Source of the DNA: JADKAV01 sp963733395
GTDB taxonomy: Bacteria; Actinomycetota; Actinomycetes; S36-B12; UBA10799
Direction: 5' to 3'
Length of the DNA stretch: 64,000 bases
NCBI GenBank assembly: GCA_963733395.1
Contig: CAVTCZ010000013.1
Coordinates: 248,001 to 312,000 of the forward strand
Of this stretch, positions 28,377 through 38,005 are shown in pieces. The notes beneath the pieces are model-generated. The model was not told the DNA's origin, ran no database searches, and saw only the letters and a list, made by a program, of their open reading frames with translations. Numbering within the stretch: the stretch's first letter is position 1; each line of letters starts with the position of its first letter. The translations under genes and the position numbers were made by a program.

Positions 28377-28667
28377 GTGGCCCGATCCGACGACACCGTC
28401 TCGATCACCGGAGCGAAGGTTCCGCTGAGCGAGGACCAGAAGCAGCGCACTCGCCGCTATTTGGTGTCGATGGCCATCCGGACCGTTTGTTTCATCGGTG
28501 CGATCCTTGCCAGTGGCTGGTTGCGCTGGGCGCTGGTCGCGGGGGCGGTGCTGCTGCCCTATTTCGCAGTGGTGATGGCCAATGCCGGCCGCTCGCGCTC
28601 GAAGCGGGCAGCACCGATGATCATACTCAACGATCAGCGGCAGATCGGTGCCCACGGCAAGCAGTGA
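28377..28667 (+). CDS. DUF3099 small membrane protein
   Basis: A 96-residue actinobacterial protein with the DUF3099 pattern: an N-terminal ITGAKVPLSEDQKQRTRRYL segment, a first hydrophobic helix (MAIRTVCFIGAILAS) and a second (ALVAGAVLLPYFAVVMANAG), then a polar tail. Starts with GTG behind GAGGA. It is transcribed away from the GT-C-like gene and towards tldE, ending 6 bp before the tldE stop. Function unknown. Confidence 0.85.
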   Translation: MARSDDTVSITGAKVPLSEDQKQRTRRYLVSMAIRTVCFIGAILASGWLRWALVAGAVLLPYFAVVMANAGRSRSKRAAPMIILNDQRQIGAHGKQ

Positions 28668-28672
28668 TCGGC

Positions 28673-30016
28673 TCATAGCGCCTGGCTCGGACTGCTCAGG
28701 TGGAAGCCGTCGACATGCAGGGCCGGCATTGCCGCCCGGGTGAACCAATCGGCCCACTCCCTGGGAAGGCACGGTTGCGTCCTGCTGGCGTCCACCACGC
28801 GGCTCAGCAGGTCGGGCACGGAGACGTTGAAGCGGAAGTTCGGGCAGGCGGCCACGATCCGGCCCTTGCGAACCCGATACACCCCATCGCGGGTCAGCCC
28901 GGTGAGCAGGAGGTTCTGCGGGTCCACCTCCCGGATGTACCACAGGCAGGTGATGAGCAGGGCATCGTCGGTGCGGGCCAGCAACTCATCGACCGAGCCC
29001 TCGCCGTGGGCATCGGTGAGGATCAAGTTGTCCGCCAGGTACGCCGGCTGCAGCCCGAAGCGCTCGGCGGTCGGGCGGCTGGCACGCAAGGCCGTCAACC
29101 GGCCGCCGGTCAACAGGTCGGTGCGGCCCAACGGCAATGCGTTGTCGAACACCGACTCCATGCTCGAGTTGGCCTCGACCACGACTCGGTCGGCAGTGGC
29201 CAGACCCGGGAACCCCGGATCTGCGTACAGGTCGAGTTGCCGCTCGGAGAGGGTGTCGCCCAGTCGGGTGCCGCCGCCGGGACGCGAGAAGACGTTGTGC
29301 CCCTCGACCGCATCCCGGCCATTGGCCGACCACGCGAGGTAGATCATCAGATCGGCCACTGCCGAAGGACTCAGGATCACTGCGTGTCGACCGGGCTGCA
29401 GATCCTCCCGGCGTCGTTGCACGGCGAGGCGATCGGTGGCCGTGGTCGCCGCACCGGCGAAGTCCGCGGACAGGTCGTTGGTTCCCCACCACGTGGACCC
29501 CTGTTCGTCACGCGCGGAAGCCTCGATCCGCACCGTCTCCTGGACGTGTCGGTATCGCACCCCGGAGGTCGTGCCCAGGTAGGTGGTCGCGCTGTCGATC
29601 TCGGCGTACCCGAACTGGCCGTGGGGGGCCGCGAGGAACGTGCTGACGGCGTCGAGTACCCGATCGGTCGTCTGTGTGCCGATTGTGGCCGGGGGCCCGT
29701 CGAAGGCGTCGTCCACGGTGCCCTCGACCAGATCGGCGGCGTCAGTCGGGGGCGAGCCGACCGCCGCGGCACGGGCGGTGCGGGCCAACTCCACAGCCTC
29801 CTGCGGCTCGGCCACATGTCCGGCCGAGACCGCCACCCGCGCGCCGGTCTCGGCCGGTTCGATGGCGACGACGGTCACGGTCGTGGTCTGCGTGTCGCCG
29901 TTGGTCGTCAGCGCGCTGTTGGCCCAGCGCAGGTTCTGGGTGTGGCTGCCGCGCAGGACGACGCAGCCTTCCCGGAGTTCGCCGAGTACGGCTGTGACGA
30001 TGTCGGAAGGGATCAT
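28673..30016 (-). CDS. tldE: TldE/PmbA family metallopeptidase subunit
   Basis: A 447-residue partner of TldD. The TldD/TldE complex cleaves small unfolded peptides and matures modified peptides such as microcin B17; TldE itself lacks the metal motif. Family-like segments include LRWANSALTTNGDT, the central HAVILSPSAVADLMIYL and the glycine-rich C-terminal half (LLLTGLTRDGVYRVRKGRI). The ATG at 30016 overlaps the tldD stop (ATGA), so the pair is coupled. Confidence 0.9.
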   Translation of the reverse strand: MIPSDIVTAVLGELREGCVVLRGSHTQNLRWANSALTTNGDTQTTTVTVVAIEPAETGARVAVSAGHVAEPQEAVELARTARAAAVGSPPTDAADLVEGTVDDAFDGPPATIGTQTTDRVLDAVSTFLAAPHGQFGYAEIDSATTYLGTTSGVRYRHVQETVRIEASARDEQGSTWWGTNDLSADFAGAATTATDRLAVQRRREDLQPGRHAVILSPSAVADLMIYLAWSANGRDAVEGHNVFSRPGGGTRLGDTLSERQLDLYADPGFPGLATADRVVVEANSSMESVFDNALPLGRTDLLTGGRLTALRASRPTAERFGLQPAYLADNLILTDAHGEGSVDELLARTDDALLITCLWYIREVDPQNLLLTGLTRDGVYRVRKGRIVAACPNFRFNVSVPDLLSRVVDASRTQPCLPREWADWFTRAAMPALHVDGFHLSSPSQAL

Positions 30017-31524
30017 TGCGCCGCCTCGGCCGTGGTGTTCAGGATGCTGATGTCTTCGAAGACCGCCGTGGGGCACCCATGGGAGACCGCCGCCACCTGA
30101 CCCGGCTGACCCTTGCCGCAGTTCAGGGCCCCGCCGAGCAGGTACGTCTCGGGTCCGCCGAGGGCGGTGAGGGCGCCCCAGAACGCCAGGGTGTTGGCCT
30201 GGTAGGCCACATCCCGCACCTGGCCGACGAGCCGGCCGTTGCGGATCCGGTGGAAGCGTTGACCGGTGAACTGGAAGTTGAACCGCTGCATGTCGATGGA
30301 CCATGACTTGTCGCCGACGATGTAGATACCGTCCTCGACACCGGCTATCAAGGCGTCGGTGCTCACCCCCTGGGGGTCCGGCTGCAGGCTGACGTTGGGC
30401 ATTCGTTGGATGGGAACGTGTTCGCCGCTGTCGGCATATGCGCAGCCGTTGGACCGCTCGCCCGGGCCTGCCATCTGCCGGTCGAGTTGGTAGCCGACCA
30501 GAACCCCGTCGCGCACGAGGTCCCATTCCTGGGCCGCGACGCCCTCATCGTCCCAGCCCACTGTGGACAGCCCGTGCTCGGCGGTGCGGTCGGCCCGCAC
30601 GTTCATCAGGGGGCTGCCGTATTGCAACGTCCCCAACTTGTCGACGGTGGCGAACGACGTGCCGGCGTAGTTCGCCTCGTATCCCAGGGCCCGGTCCTTC
30701 TCCGTCGCGTGCCCCACCGACTCGTGGATGGTCAGCCACAGGTTCGTGGGGTCGATGACCAGGTCGTAGCGTCCCGGCTCGATGCCCGGCGCCTTGACCT
30801 TCTCGGCCAGCCGCGACGGAAGCGCCGCCAACTCCGCATCCCAATCCCAGTGCTCCCGGCTGTACTCCCAGCCGCGACCTGCCGGTGGCGCCGTCGTGGA
30901 CATGTCGTCGAAGCCGGAGTCGGTGAGCGCGATGCCGGTGTAGACCGGGTGGGTCCGCACCCGCTGTTGCAGGATCCGGCTGCCCGCAAGGTCGGCCAGG
31001 AACGTGGTCTCCACCGTGCACTCGAGACTGGCGCTGGTGTGGTCGACGCCACCGGCGTAGGACTCACAGCGGGCCTGCAGGGCGCCGGTCATCTCGGCGC
31101 TCGTCACCGAGAACGGATCGACCTCGTAGGCCGACACATGCAGTCCGACGGCCACCGGCTCAGCTGCGAGCACCACCTCCGGCCCGGGGAGGCGGGCACA
31201 CCGCTTGGCCAGTTCGCACGCGCGGGTGGCGGCCTGCCGAACCGAATCCTCGTCCAGCCGACTGGTCGCAGCGAACCCCCAGGCCCCGTCCACGATCACC
31301 CGCACGCCGAGACCGAGGTCACGGTTGTCGACCGCGGTCTCCACCCGCAGATCGCGCATGTGGATCATCCGTTGGCGGGTCTGGTGGACCCGGACGGCCG
31401 CGTAGCTCGGCGTGTACCCCGAACACACCGTCAGGGCCACGTCCTGCAGGTGGTCCAGATCGATTGCGCAGAACAGTGGGTCGAGGCGCGCCTGGGCGTC
31501 GGGATCGGGGATCACACTCCGCAT
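30013..31524 (-). CDS. tldD: TldD family zinc metallopeptidase
   Basis: Catalytic subunit of the TldD/TldE protease. The 503 residues include the metal-binding HESVGHATE (His267, Glu268, His272), with EKDRALGYEANYAGTSF after it, and the further Cys-containing LLGGALNCGKGQPGQV near the C-terminus. The ATG at 31524 is chosen from a much longer frame because upstream residues read as shadow of the divergent Mur-ligase gene. Its spacing to that gene is only 30 bp, so divergent promoters must overlap or be leaderless. Confidence 0.92.
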   Translation of the reverse strand: MRSVIPDPDAQARLDPLFCAIDLDHLQDVALTVCSGYTPSYAAVRVHQTRQRMIHMRDLRVETAVDNRDLGLGVRVIVDGAWGFAATSRLDEDSVRQAATRACELAKRCARLPGPEVVLAAEPVAVGLHVSAYEVDPFSVTSAEMTGALQARCESYAGGVDHTSASLECTVETTFLADLAGSRILQQRVRTHPVYTGIALTDSGFDDMSTTAPPAGRGWEYSREHWDWDAELAALPSRLAEKVKAPGIEPGRYDLVIDPTNLWLTIHESVGHATEKDRALGYEANYAGTSFATVDKLGTLQYGSPLMNVRADRTAEHGLSTVGWDDEGVAAQEWDLVRDGVLVGYQLDRQMAGPGERSNGCAYADSGEHVPIQRMPNVSLQPDPQGVSTDALIAGVEDGIYIVGDKSWSIDMQRFNFQFTGQRFHRIRNGRLVGQVRDVAYQANTLAFWGALTALGGPETYLLGGALNCGKGQPGQVAAVSHGCPTAVFEDISILNTTAEAAQ

Positions 31525-31554
31525 TGTGCCGCTTGCCCGTGACACGCTGGGCCT

Positions 31555-33054
31555 GTGACGGTGATTCTCGACATCCGTGTCCTGCCGGGACCGAATCCGG
31601 ACATCGGAGGACCGGCCGTGAGGCTGTCGCTGACGGCCGGCTGGGACGCCAGGCAACAGTCGGTGGACACGGTCATGCAGGCCGCCACTGCGGTGGGCCT
31701 GGCGCTGGCTGAGGAACAGATCGTCACCCGCCCGACCGATGACGGCTACGTGTTGGCCTGGCCCGTCGACGATCGGCGTCTGGCGCGCGCCCACGTGGAC
31801 GCGGTCCGGGCTCTGCTCTACGAGGCGCCGGTGGCCGACCTCGAACCGGGTCCCGCCGAACCCTTCGACTTGCTGGATCCCGCCGTACCGACTGTGGCGA
31901 TCAGCGGCACCAACGGCAAGACGACGACCACCCGGCTCATCGCCCACTGTGCCCGGACGGCCGGGCTGTCCACCGCCTGGTCGAGTACGGACGGGGTGTT
32001 CCGCGACGGTGTCCTGGAGGAGGCCGGCGATTACAGCGGCCCGGGTGGCGCCCGCCGGGTGCTGGCCCTGCCGGAGGTGGCGTTCGCAGTCCTGGAGACC
32101 GCCCGCGGAGGGCTGCTGCTGCGGGGCATGAGTGTGCGGCGGGTCGATGTCGCAGTGGTGACCAACGTCGCGGCCGACCATCTGGGCAGTCACGGGATCA
32201 ACACCGTCGAGCAGTTGGCCATGGTCAAGGCCACGGTCGTGCGGATAGTCGATCCGCAGGGGTGGACGGTGCTCAACGCCGACGAACCCCTGGTGCGCCA
32301 CATGGCCGAGCAGTCTGCCGGGCGACCCTGGTTCTTCGGACTGGAATCCGAGCCGATGGGGGATCGGTTCACCACCGTCCGGGAGGGACGGGTCGTGGTG
32401 GAGGGTTCGTTACAGGCCGACTTGGGGCCGGTGGCGGACATGCCGATCACGGTGGCCGGTCACGCCCGGTTCAACGTGGCCAATGTGTTGGCCGCTGCGT
32501 CGGCCGCGCTTGCTGCCGGACTGCCGGTGGCCGCGGTGCGCAGCGCGCTGCTGACGTTCCGCCCGGACCGCACCCTGTCCGCCGGGCGCTTCAACTGCTG
32601 GCAGGTCCAGGACCGGCTGGTGATCCTGGACATGGCCCACAACACCGAGAGCCTGCGGGAACTCCTGTCGACCGCCCGCCACCTGGTTGGCGAGCGCACG
32701 TTGTGGGTCGCCTTCGGTACCGCCGGCGATCGCGAGGACGAGGTGCTGCAGGGGATGGGGTTCACGGCCGTGGACCTCGCCGACCACGCCTACCCGGTGG
32801 ACAAGCCCGGCTATCTGCGCGACCGCACGGTCGAGGAGATGCGGGCACAGTTCCTGGCGGGCATGGCAGTGGCCGGTTCTTCCGGCGAGGAGTGCTTCGA
32901 CAACGAGTTGCACGCACTGCAGGAGTTGGTCGCACGCAGCGCCGCAGGGGATGTGCTCGTGATCACGATCGCTGAGCAACTGCCCGAACTGGAGCAGTGG
33001 CTGCTTGGCAACGGGGGCGGCGAGGTCGATCCGGGGCAGTGGGTCAAGAACTAG
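31555..33054 (+). CDS. Mur ligase homologous to the N and M domains of cyanophycin synthetase, lacking the ATP-grasp domain
   Basis: A 499-residue protein. Residues 110-480 form a Mur-ligase domain closest to the CphA M domain: P-loop GTNGKTTTTR (118-127), LETARGGLLLRG, VVTNVAADHLG and LDMAHN, each paralleled in the cphA of this window (GTNGKTTTGR, LEVARGGILREG, VVTNVAPDHLG, IDYAHN). Residues 1-90 resemble the CphA N domain (IRVLPGPN against RVYRGPN in CphA). The ATP-grasp (G) domain that should lie between them is absent. A CphA-type Mur ligase acts by phosphorylating a carboxylate and adding an amino acid, Arg in CphA. GTG start. The role is unknown; possibly an accessory ligase for cyanophycin or another peptide. 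Confidence 0.85.
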   Translation: MTVILDIRVLPGPNPDIGGPAVRLSLTAGWDARQQSVDTVMQAATAVGLALAEEQIVTRPTDDGYVLAWPVDDRRLARAHVDAVRALLYEAPVADLEPGPAEPFDLLDPAVPTVAISGTNGKTTTTRLIAHCARTAGLSTAWSSTDGVFRDGVLEEAGDYSGPGGARRVLALPEVAFAVLETARGGLLLRGMSVRRVDVAVVTNVAADHLGSHGINTVEQLAMVKATVVRIVDPQGWTVLNADEPLVRHMAEQSAGRPWFFGLESEPMGDRFTTVREGRVVVEGSLQADLGPVADMPITVAGHARFNVANVLAAASAALAAGLPVAAVRSALLTFRPDRTLSAGRFNCWQVQDRLVILDMAHNTESLRELLSTARHLVGERTLWVAFGTAGDREDEVLQGMGFTAVDLADHAYPVDKPGYLRDRTVEEMRAQFLAGMAVAGSSGEECFDNELHALQELVARSAAGDVLVITIAEQLPELEQWLLGNGGGEVDPGQWVKN

Positions 33055-33150
33055 TGTCGCGCGTCTGACGTTGGGTTACCGGTGGCGCCGATCTCGGCGG
33101 CGGTGTGGCCCGTGGGCCCTGTGCCCGGGGACCGGGTCGGTGGCGGACTT

Positions 33151-33166
33151 CTCGGGCCGGCCCGAG
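33151..33166. repeat. 16-bp perfect GC palindrome after the Mur ligase gene
   Basis: CTCGGGCCGGCCCGAG reads the same on both strands and lies 97 bp after the Mur-ligase stop. There is no T-tract, so a factor-independent terminator is doubtful. It opens the repeat-filled 488-bp spacer before cphA. Confidence 0.5.
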
Positions 33167-33169
33167 GGG

Positions 33170-33321
33170 TTTGTGACGATGTTGCGAGGGTCCGCAGGGC
33201 GGTTTGTCACGGACGTTGCGGGCCCGCCGGGCGGTTCGACCGCGCACCTTCGTGACGAACCAGCCGGACAGGCACACAACATCGTCACAAAGACCGTCGG
33301 CGGCGACAGACCGTCGGCGGC
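33170..33321. repeat. Inverted 15-bp repeats and a 14-bp tandem, family B
   Basis: TTTGTGACGATGTTG at 33170-33184 recurs as an exact reverse complement at 33277-33291, with a diverged direct copy (TTTGTCACGGACGTTG) at 33203-33218. Directly after, AGACCGTCGGCGGC occurs twice (33291-33304 and 33308-33321) with 17-bp period. No gene is seen. A long hairpin across about 120 bases is possible. Confidence 0.7.
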
Positions 33322-33380
33322 AACAGAGACGCACGACACCAGGGCGACCGTTTCCTGATCTTGGTGCAAGGCGTCGCGTT

Positions 33381-33507
33381 GTCCAGACGACTGTTGCACG
33401 GTTGCTGGTCCGTCCAGACGACTGTTGCACGGTTGCTGGTTTGGAGGCCCCCGAACCGACAACCGCGCAGCACTCGGCGCCGGGCAACGCCAACGGCGCA
33501 ACACTCG
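33381..33507. repeat. 17-bp motif array, family A, locus 1
   Basis: A perfect 29-bp direct repeat occurs at 33381-33409 and 33412-33440; its core is CGACTGTTGCACGGTTG. Two inverted, diverged cores follow, CAACCGCGCAGCACTCG (33460-33476) and CAACGGCGCAACACTCG (33491-33507). Two direct copies thus face two inverted ones, between the converging 3' ends of the Mur-ligase gene and cphA. A second array with the same order lies at 38006-38129. Confidence 0.8.
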
Positions 33508-33542
33508 CCAGAAGGGAACAAGGGCCGCGTCGCACCCTGCGG

Positions 33543-36255
33543 TCAGGAGTGGGCCGCATCCATGAGCGTGTCCGCGAGGGCCTGCATGTCGTCACCCATG
33601 ACGGCGAGCACATCGCCGGGATTCGCCACGCTGAGGGCGTACCTGGCGGCCTCGATCTCGTCCAGGAGGACCTTGGTCTCACGGGCCCGGCCCTTGGGCT
33701 GCTCGCGCACACCTTGTGCGATGAGTTCCACCACCGCGCCCTCCTCCCGGCCGCGACGCCGTTTGTCCTCCCGGATCACGATGACGTCGAAGAATTCTGC
33801 GGCCGTGCGGCCCAGTTCGATGATGTCCTCGTCGCGTCGGTCACCGGCCGTCCCGATCACCCCGATGCAGCGCCGGCGGCCGATGTCCTGGTTGCTCTTC
33901 GACAGGCTCTCCAGGTAGGACTGCAGGAACTCACCGAGCGCCCGCAGTCCGGCGGCGTTGTGCGCGTAGTCGATGAAGCCGTGGACGCCGTTGACGTCGA
34001 TGTAGTTGAGCCGCCCCGGTGCGGAGTCCCAGGTCGGCAGGAAACTGGTGAGACCCGCCCGGATGTCGTGCAGATGGGCGCCCTGGGCGAAGGCGGCGCC
34101 GGCGGCGGCCATGGCATTCATGACGTTGAAGCGCGCCCGGCCGTTGTAGGTCGCGGGCAGCCGCTCGCAGTAGGTCAGGCGCATGGTGCGCCGTCCCTGG
34201 CGCAGATAGATGAACTCGCCCCGCTCGTCCTTGTCGAGCAGGACCGCGGTGCCACCCCGGCGACAGTGCGCCTCGGCCCGCTCCCGGCCCTCGGTGCCCG
34301 GCCCGCCCAGGCTGAACCAGATCACATCCCCGCGGCACCGGCGACGCATCCCGGCCACCAGCGGGTCGTCGGCGTTGAGCACCGCGAATCCGTCGCGCGG
34401 TACAGCTTCGACCACCACTGCCTTCACGTCGGCCAGTTGCTCGATCGTGTTGATTCCCGCCAGGCCGAGATGATCGGGCGCAACGTTCGTGACGACGGCG
34501 ACGTCGTTGCGGTCGTATCCCAGGCCCTCGCGCAGGATGCCGCCGCGGGCGACCTCCAGCACCGCGAAGTCGACCCGCGGGTTCTGCAGCACCATGCGGG
34601 CGCTCTTCGGGCCGGAGGCGTCGGCCTGGATGATCAGTCGCTGGTCGATCGTGATGCCGTCGGTGGAGGTCATCCCCACCTTGTATCCCATGCCCTTGAA
34701 GATCGCTGCGATCATGCGGCCGGTCGTGGTCTTGCCGTTCGTCCCGGTCACGGACACGATCGGGACCCGGGAACGCGACCCGGCGGGGAAGAGCTGATCG
34801 ATGACGGCCTTGGCCACGAACTGCGGTTCGCCGATCGTGGGGTGGGTGTGCATCCGGAAGCCGGGTGCGGCATTGACCTCGCAGATGCCGCCGCCGGTCT
34901 CACGCACGGTCTCGGCGATGTCGGGGCAGATGAAGTCGATCCCGGCGACATCCAGACCGACGACCCGGGCGGCCTCTTCTGCGATCTCGACATTGTCCGG
35001 GTGGGCGTCGTAGGTGCGGTCGATCGAGATACCGCCGGTGCTCATGTTCCCGGTCGCGGCCAGTCGCACCTCGGCACCCAGCGGCGGGACGGCGTCCATG
35101 GTGAAGCCCTGCGCCGCAACCAACGCCTCGGCAGCGGGGTTCACCCGGATCCGGGTCAGGACCTTCTCATGACCCACGCCCCGGCGGGGGTCGGAGTTGA
35201 CGATGTCGACCAACTCGGCGACGGTGTGCTCGCCGTCACCGATGACGTGGGCGGGGACGCGTTCGGCCACGGCGACCATGTGCCCGCCGATCACGAGTAC
35301 GCGGTAGTCCTTGCCCGAGTAGAACGTCTCCACGATCACCCGGCCGTTGCGTGCCTGTTCCTTGGCCGCGTCGAAGGCCATTCTGACCTGTTCGGCATCG
35401 CGCAGATCGAGTTGCACGCCCCGTCCGTGGTTGCCGTCGGCGGGCTTGAGGACGACCGGGTAGCCGATCCGCTCGGCCAGGCGCACGGCCTGGTCGGGGG
35501 TCCGGCAACTCCGGGACTGCGGCACCGGCAGGCCCGGCGGCTCCCAGCAGGCGGGCGGTGAGTTCCTTGTCCGAGGCCACGTCGACGGCCAGGGCACTGG
35601 TCTCCGAGGTCATGGTCGCTCGGATGCGCTTCTGGTGGACGCCCTGGCCGAACTGCACCAGCGAACCGGAATTGAGCCGGATGTAGGGGATGTCCCGGCT
35701 GGCCGCCTCGTCGACGAGCGCCTGGGTGGAGGGTCCGAAGGCGTAGCGTTCGGCATCCAGCAGGAAGCGCTCGAGTTCGGTGACGAAGTCGAACTCCGGA
35801 TCGGGCTCGACGAGGTGGTTGACCAGCCGTACCGCCAGTCGACCGGCTGCCACGCCCACCCGTTCGTCCAGGAAGCCGTAGATGACGTTGTACTGGCCGG
35901 GCTGCTCGGCGGAGCGGGTCTTCCCGCGCCGGACCTCGTGACCGGCCTCGGCCTGCAGTTGCAGTGCCACATGTTCGGCCACATGTCCGAGCCAGGTGCC
36001 CTCCTGCAGTCGTTCCAGGAAACCGCCGCGCTTGCCGCGTGAGCACGAGTGGTCGCCGACGCCCGGCAACAACGCCATGAGTCGGTCCACGAAGCCCGGG
36101 ATCCGGTCGCTGGGCCACTGCTCCAACTCGCCGAGGTCCACCAGCAGGTGGACGCATTGGTCGTAGGACCAGACGTTCGGGCCCCGGTACACGCGAGTCC
36201 GCAGGATCTCCAACGTTCCGTGCGGCGTTTCGGTGGCCTGTGAATCGTCGGTCAT
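33543..36255 (-). CDS. cphA: Cyanophycin synthetase CphA, frameshifted
   Basis: Polymerises Asp and Arg into cyanophycin without ribosomes. About 904 residues in three domains: N domain (LEILRTRVYRGPN, then CSRGKRGGFLERLQEGTWLGHVAEHVAL), ATP-grasp G domain (YPVVLKPADGNHGRGV, GKDYRVLVIGGHMVAVAERVP, GICEVNAAPGF) and Mur-ligase M domain (VTGTNGKTTTGRM, AVLEVARGG, FIDYAHNAAGLRAL). The frame shifts near 35525 inside the G-domain start (LLGAAG then LPVPQSR). All core motifs survive, so the break is probably an error. ATG 36255 follows a GGAG site. It lies 9 bp after cphB on the same strand, so the order is cphB-cphA in one operon. Confidence 0.94.
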
Positions 36256-36264
36256 CGTGGCTCC

Positions 36265-37215
36265 TTACGTGGGTGGGCGCAGTCTGCGGCGCTTGACCGC
36301 CCGTTCGGCGTTGCGGTCGTGGACCCCCTCGGCGTTCACGCGGCGGGTTGCGGTGGTCGCGGACACGTGTTCTGATGTCCGCCGCGCTATCTGAGCCTGT
36401 TCGGACGCAGTCCGGTATTCGAGCAGGTGCCGGGAGGCCAGGTCGAACCGGGTGCCGTTGGGCAGGAAGTGAACCTTCGCCCCGGAGATCAGGATGGGTT
36501 CGGTGCCGCGGGCGGCGTAGGCGTTGGTGACGGCGTCGTCGGCTTCCGCCAGGAAGATCGCGCCGCGCCCGAACACTTCCAGGTCGGTCTCGTTGCCGAT
36601 GATGGCGCAGGTGTCCTCGTCCACGCCCATGCCCAACAGGTTCGGGTTCGCCGCGACCATGGCCAGCAGCCGGCCGAAGCGGCCGCGTTCGGCGAAGTGC
36701 TGGTCCACCACCACGTCCGGCAGCAGTCCCAGACCCTGGGCGAGACTGGCCATGCGCTGCTTCGGCGTCTCGCCACTGGCGCCGAGCGCCACCATGTGTT
36801 CGCTCACCACGGACGCGCCGGCGCTGGTGCCGGCCACCACCACCGAGTCGTGGTACATCTGCGTCACTCGTCGGCCGAGGGCGGTTCCCCGCAACACTGC
36901 GGCCAGCCGGGCCTGGTTGCCGCCGGTGAAGAAGATCCCGGTGGCCCCCTGGATGGCCTTCGTGGCCACCTGGGCATCGGCCTCCGCGCGGTTGACCGGT
37001 CGCACCGAGAGCACCTCGGCGGCTCCCAGATCGTAGAAGACCCGCTCGTAGAGATCCGTGATCTCATCGCCGAGCGAGGACGCCGTCGCACACACCGCGA
37101 TCACGGCATCCTGGCCCCCCGACAGGGAGACGAACCGGCGCAGGATGCGGCGGTGGCCCAGCTTGTCCTCGGCGCCGCCGATGACCATGAGGCGCCGGGT
37201 CGCAGGGGCAGTCAC
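36265..37215 (-). CDS. cphB: Cyanophycinase CphB
   Basis: Serine exopeptidase (family S51) that splits cyanophycin into beta-Asp-Arg dipeptides. Visible motifs are VIGGAEDK (11-18), FFTGGNQ (95-101) and the nucleophile elbow GTSAGAS (Ser131). At 316 residues it is somewhat longer than usual because of a basic C-terminal tail of about 40 residues (ending AVKRRRLRPPT). GTG 37215 is chosen; a longer frame begins at 37269 but adds residues unlike the family and would overlap the sixA promoter region. It directly precedes cphA, so synthesis and breakdown enzymes are co-transcribed. Confidence 0.92.
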   Translation of the reverse strand: MTAPATRRLMVIGGAEDKLGHRRILRRFVSLSGGQDAVIAVCATASSLGDEITDLYERVFYDLGAAEVLSVRPVNRAEADAQVATKAIQGATGIFFTGGNQARLAAVLRGTALGRRVTQMYHDSVVVAGTSAGASVVSEHMVALGASGETPKQRMASLAQGLGLLPDVVVDQHFAERGRFGRLLAMVAANPNLLGMGVDEDTCAIIGNETDLEVFGRGAIFLAEADDAVTNAYAARGTEPILISGAKVHFLPNGTRFDLASRHLLEYRTASEQAQIARRTSEHVSATTATRRVNAEGVHDRNAERAVKRRRLRPPT

Positions 37216-37280
37216 GCAGGCAAGGTTACGGGCTGCCCCTGGAACGTCGCGCATCCGCCGCACTGGCACAATGAGCCGTC

Positions 37281-37775
37281 ATGGCCACCTTGGTACTTCT
37301 GCGCCACGCGAAGAGCGCCTATCCGCAAGGCGTACCCGATCACGAGCGGCCGCTCAGCGGTCGTGGCCGGCGGGATGCACCGGTGGCCGGGTGGCGGATC
37401 GCGAGCGTGGTGCAACACCTCGATCTGGCGCTGGTTTCCACCGCCGTGCGTGCCCAACAGACCTGGGATCTGGCCCGGCCCGCGTTGGACGTGGCAGAAC
37501 AGGTGGACGTTCCGGAGCTCTACTTGGCCTCTCCCGACACGATGCTGCGCCGGATCCGGGCGGCAGCAGCCGACACCGTGATCGTCGTGTCACACAACCC
37601 CGGGACCGAGGAGCTGGCTGAGCGGCTCACCCGGAACACCGACAGTCCCGTCTACCGCAGGATGGTCACCAAGTTCCCTACGGCGGCCTTCGCCGTCCTG
37701 ACGGCCGACGCGCCGTTCCACAGTTGGGGGTACGGCGACGCCAAGCTTCAGACGTTCGAGGTCGGCCGCGGCTGA
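37281..37775 (+). CDS. SixA-type histidine phosphatase
   Basis: A 164-residue phosphohistidine phosphatase of the SixA group within the histidine-phosphatase superfamily. The catalytic LRHAKSAYP (His8) and second His in VIVVSHNPGTEEL are present, with RAQQTWDLA between them. SixA acts on phosphohistidine in phosphotransfer proteins in E. coli; the target here is unknown. It is divergent from cphB and ends before a repeat-bearing 482-bp spacer. Confidence 0.88.
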   Translation: MATLVLLRHAKSAYPQGVPDHERPLSGRGRRDAPVAGWRIASVVQHLDLALVSTAVRAQQTWDLARPALDVAEQVDVPELYLASPDTMLRRIRAAAADTVIVVSHNPGTEELAERLTRNTDSPVYRRMVTKFPTAAFAVLTADAPFHSWGYGDAKLQTFEVGRG

Positions 37776-38005
37776 GCGTGCCGTTCGGGGGAGTCGTCGC
37801 GTAAGAGGATCCGCGCGTGGCTTCTTCTTCTCGTGAACGGCCTCGGTGTCCACCCTGCATCTCATGACCAGCGCCACCAGCAGCGACCGGTCGCCAGGTT
37901 CCCCGGAGTCCGGGTGCCGCCAGCGACGGCGACCGGCGGCACCGAGGCGGCGGATTCCAGCGCGTGAGTGCGGGTGGCGTCTGGGGATCCGGCCGCCGCC
38001 CACAA

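Noticed and set aside
33381..33440. Possible mini CRISPR: two identical 29-bp repeats
   Set aside because: Only two copies with a two-base gap, no spacers of normal length and no cas genes; the unit also occurs inverted.
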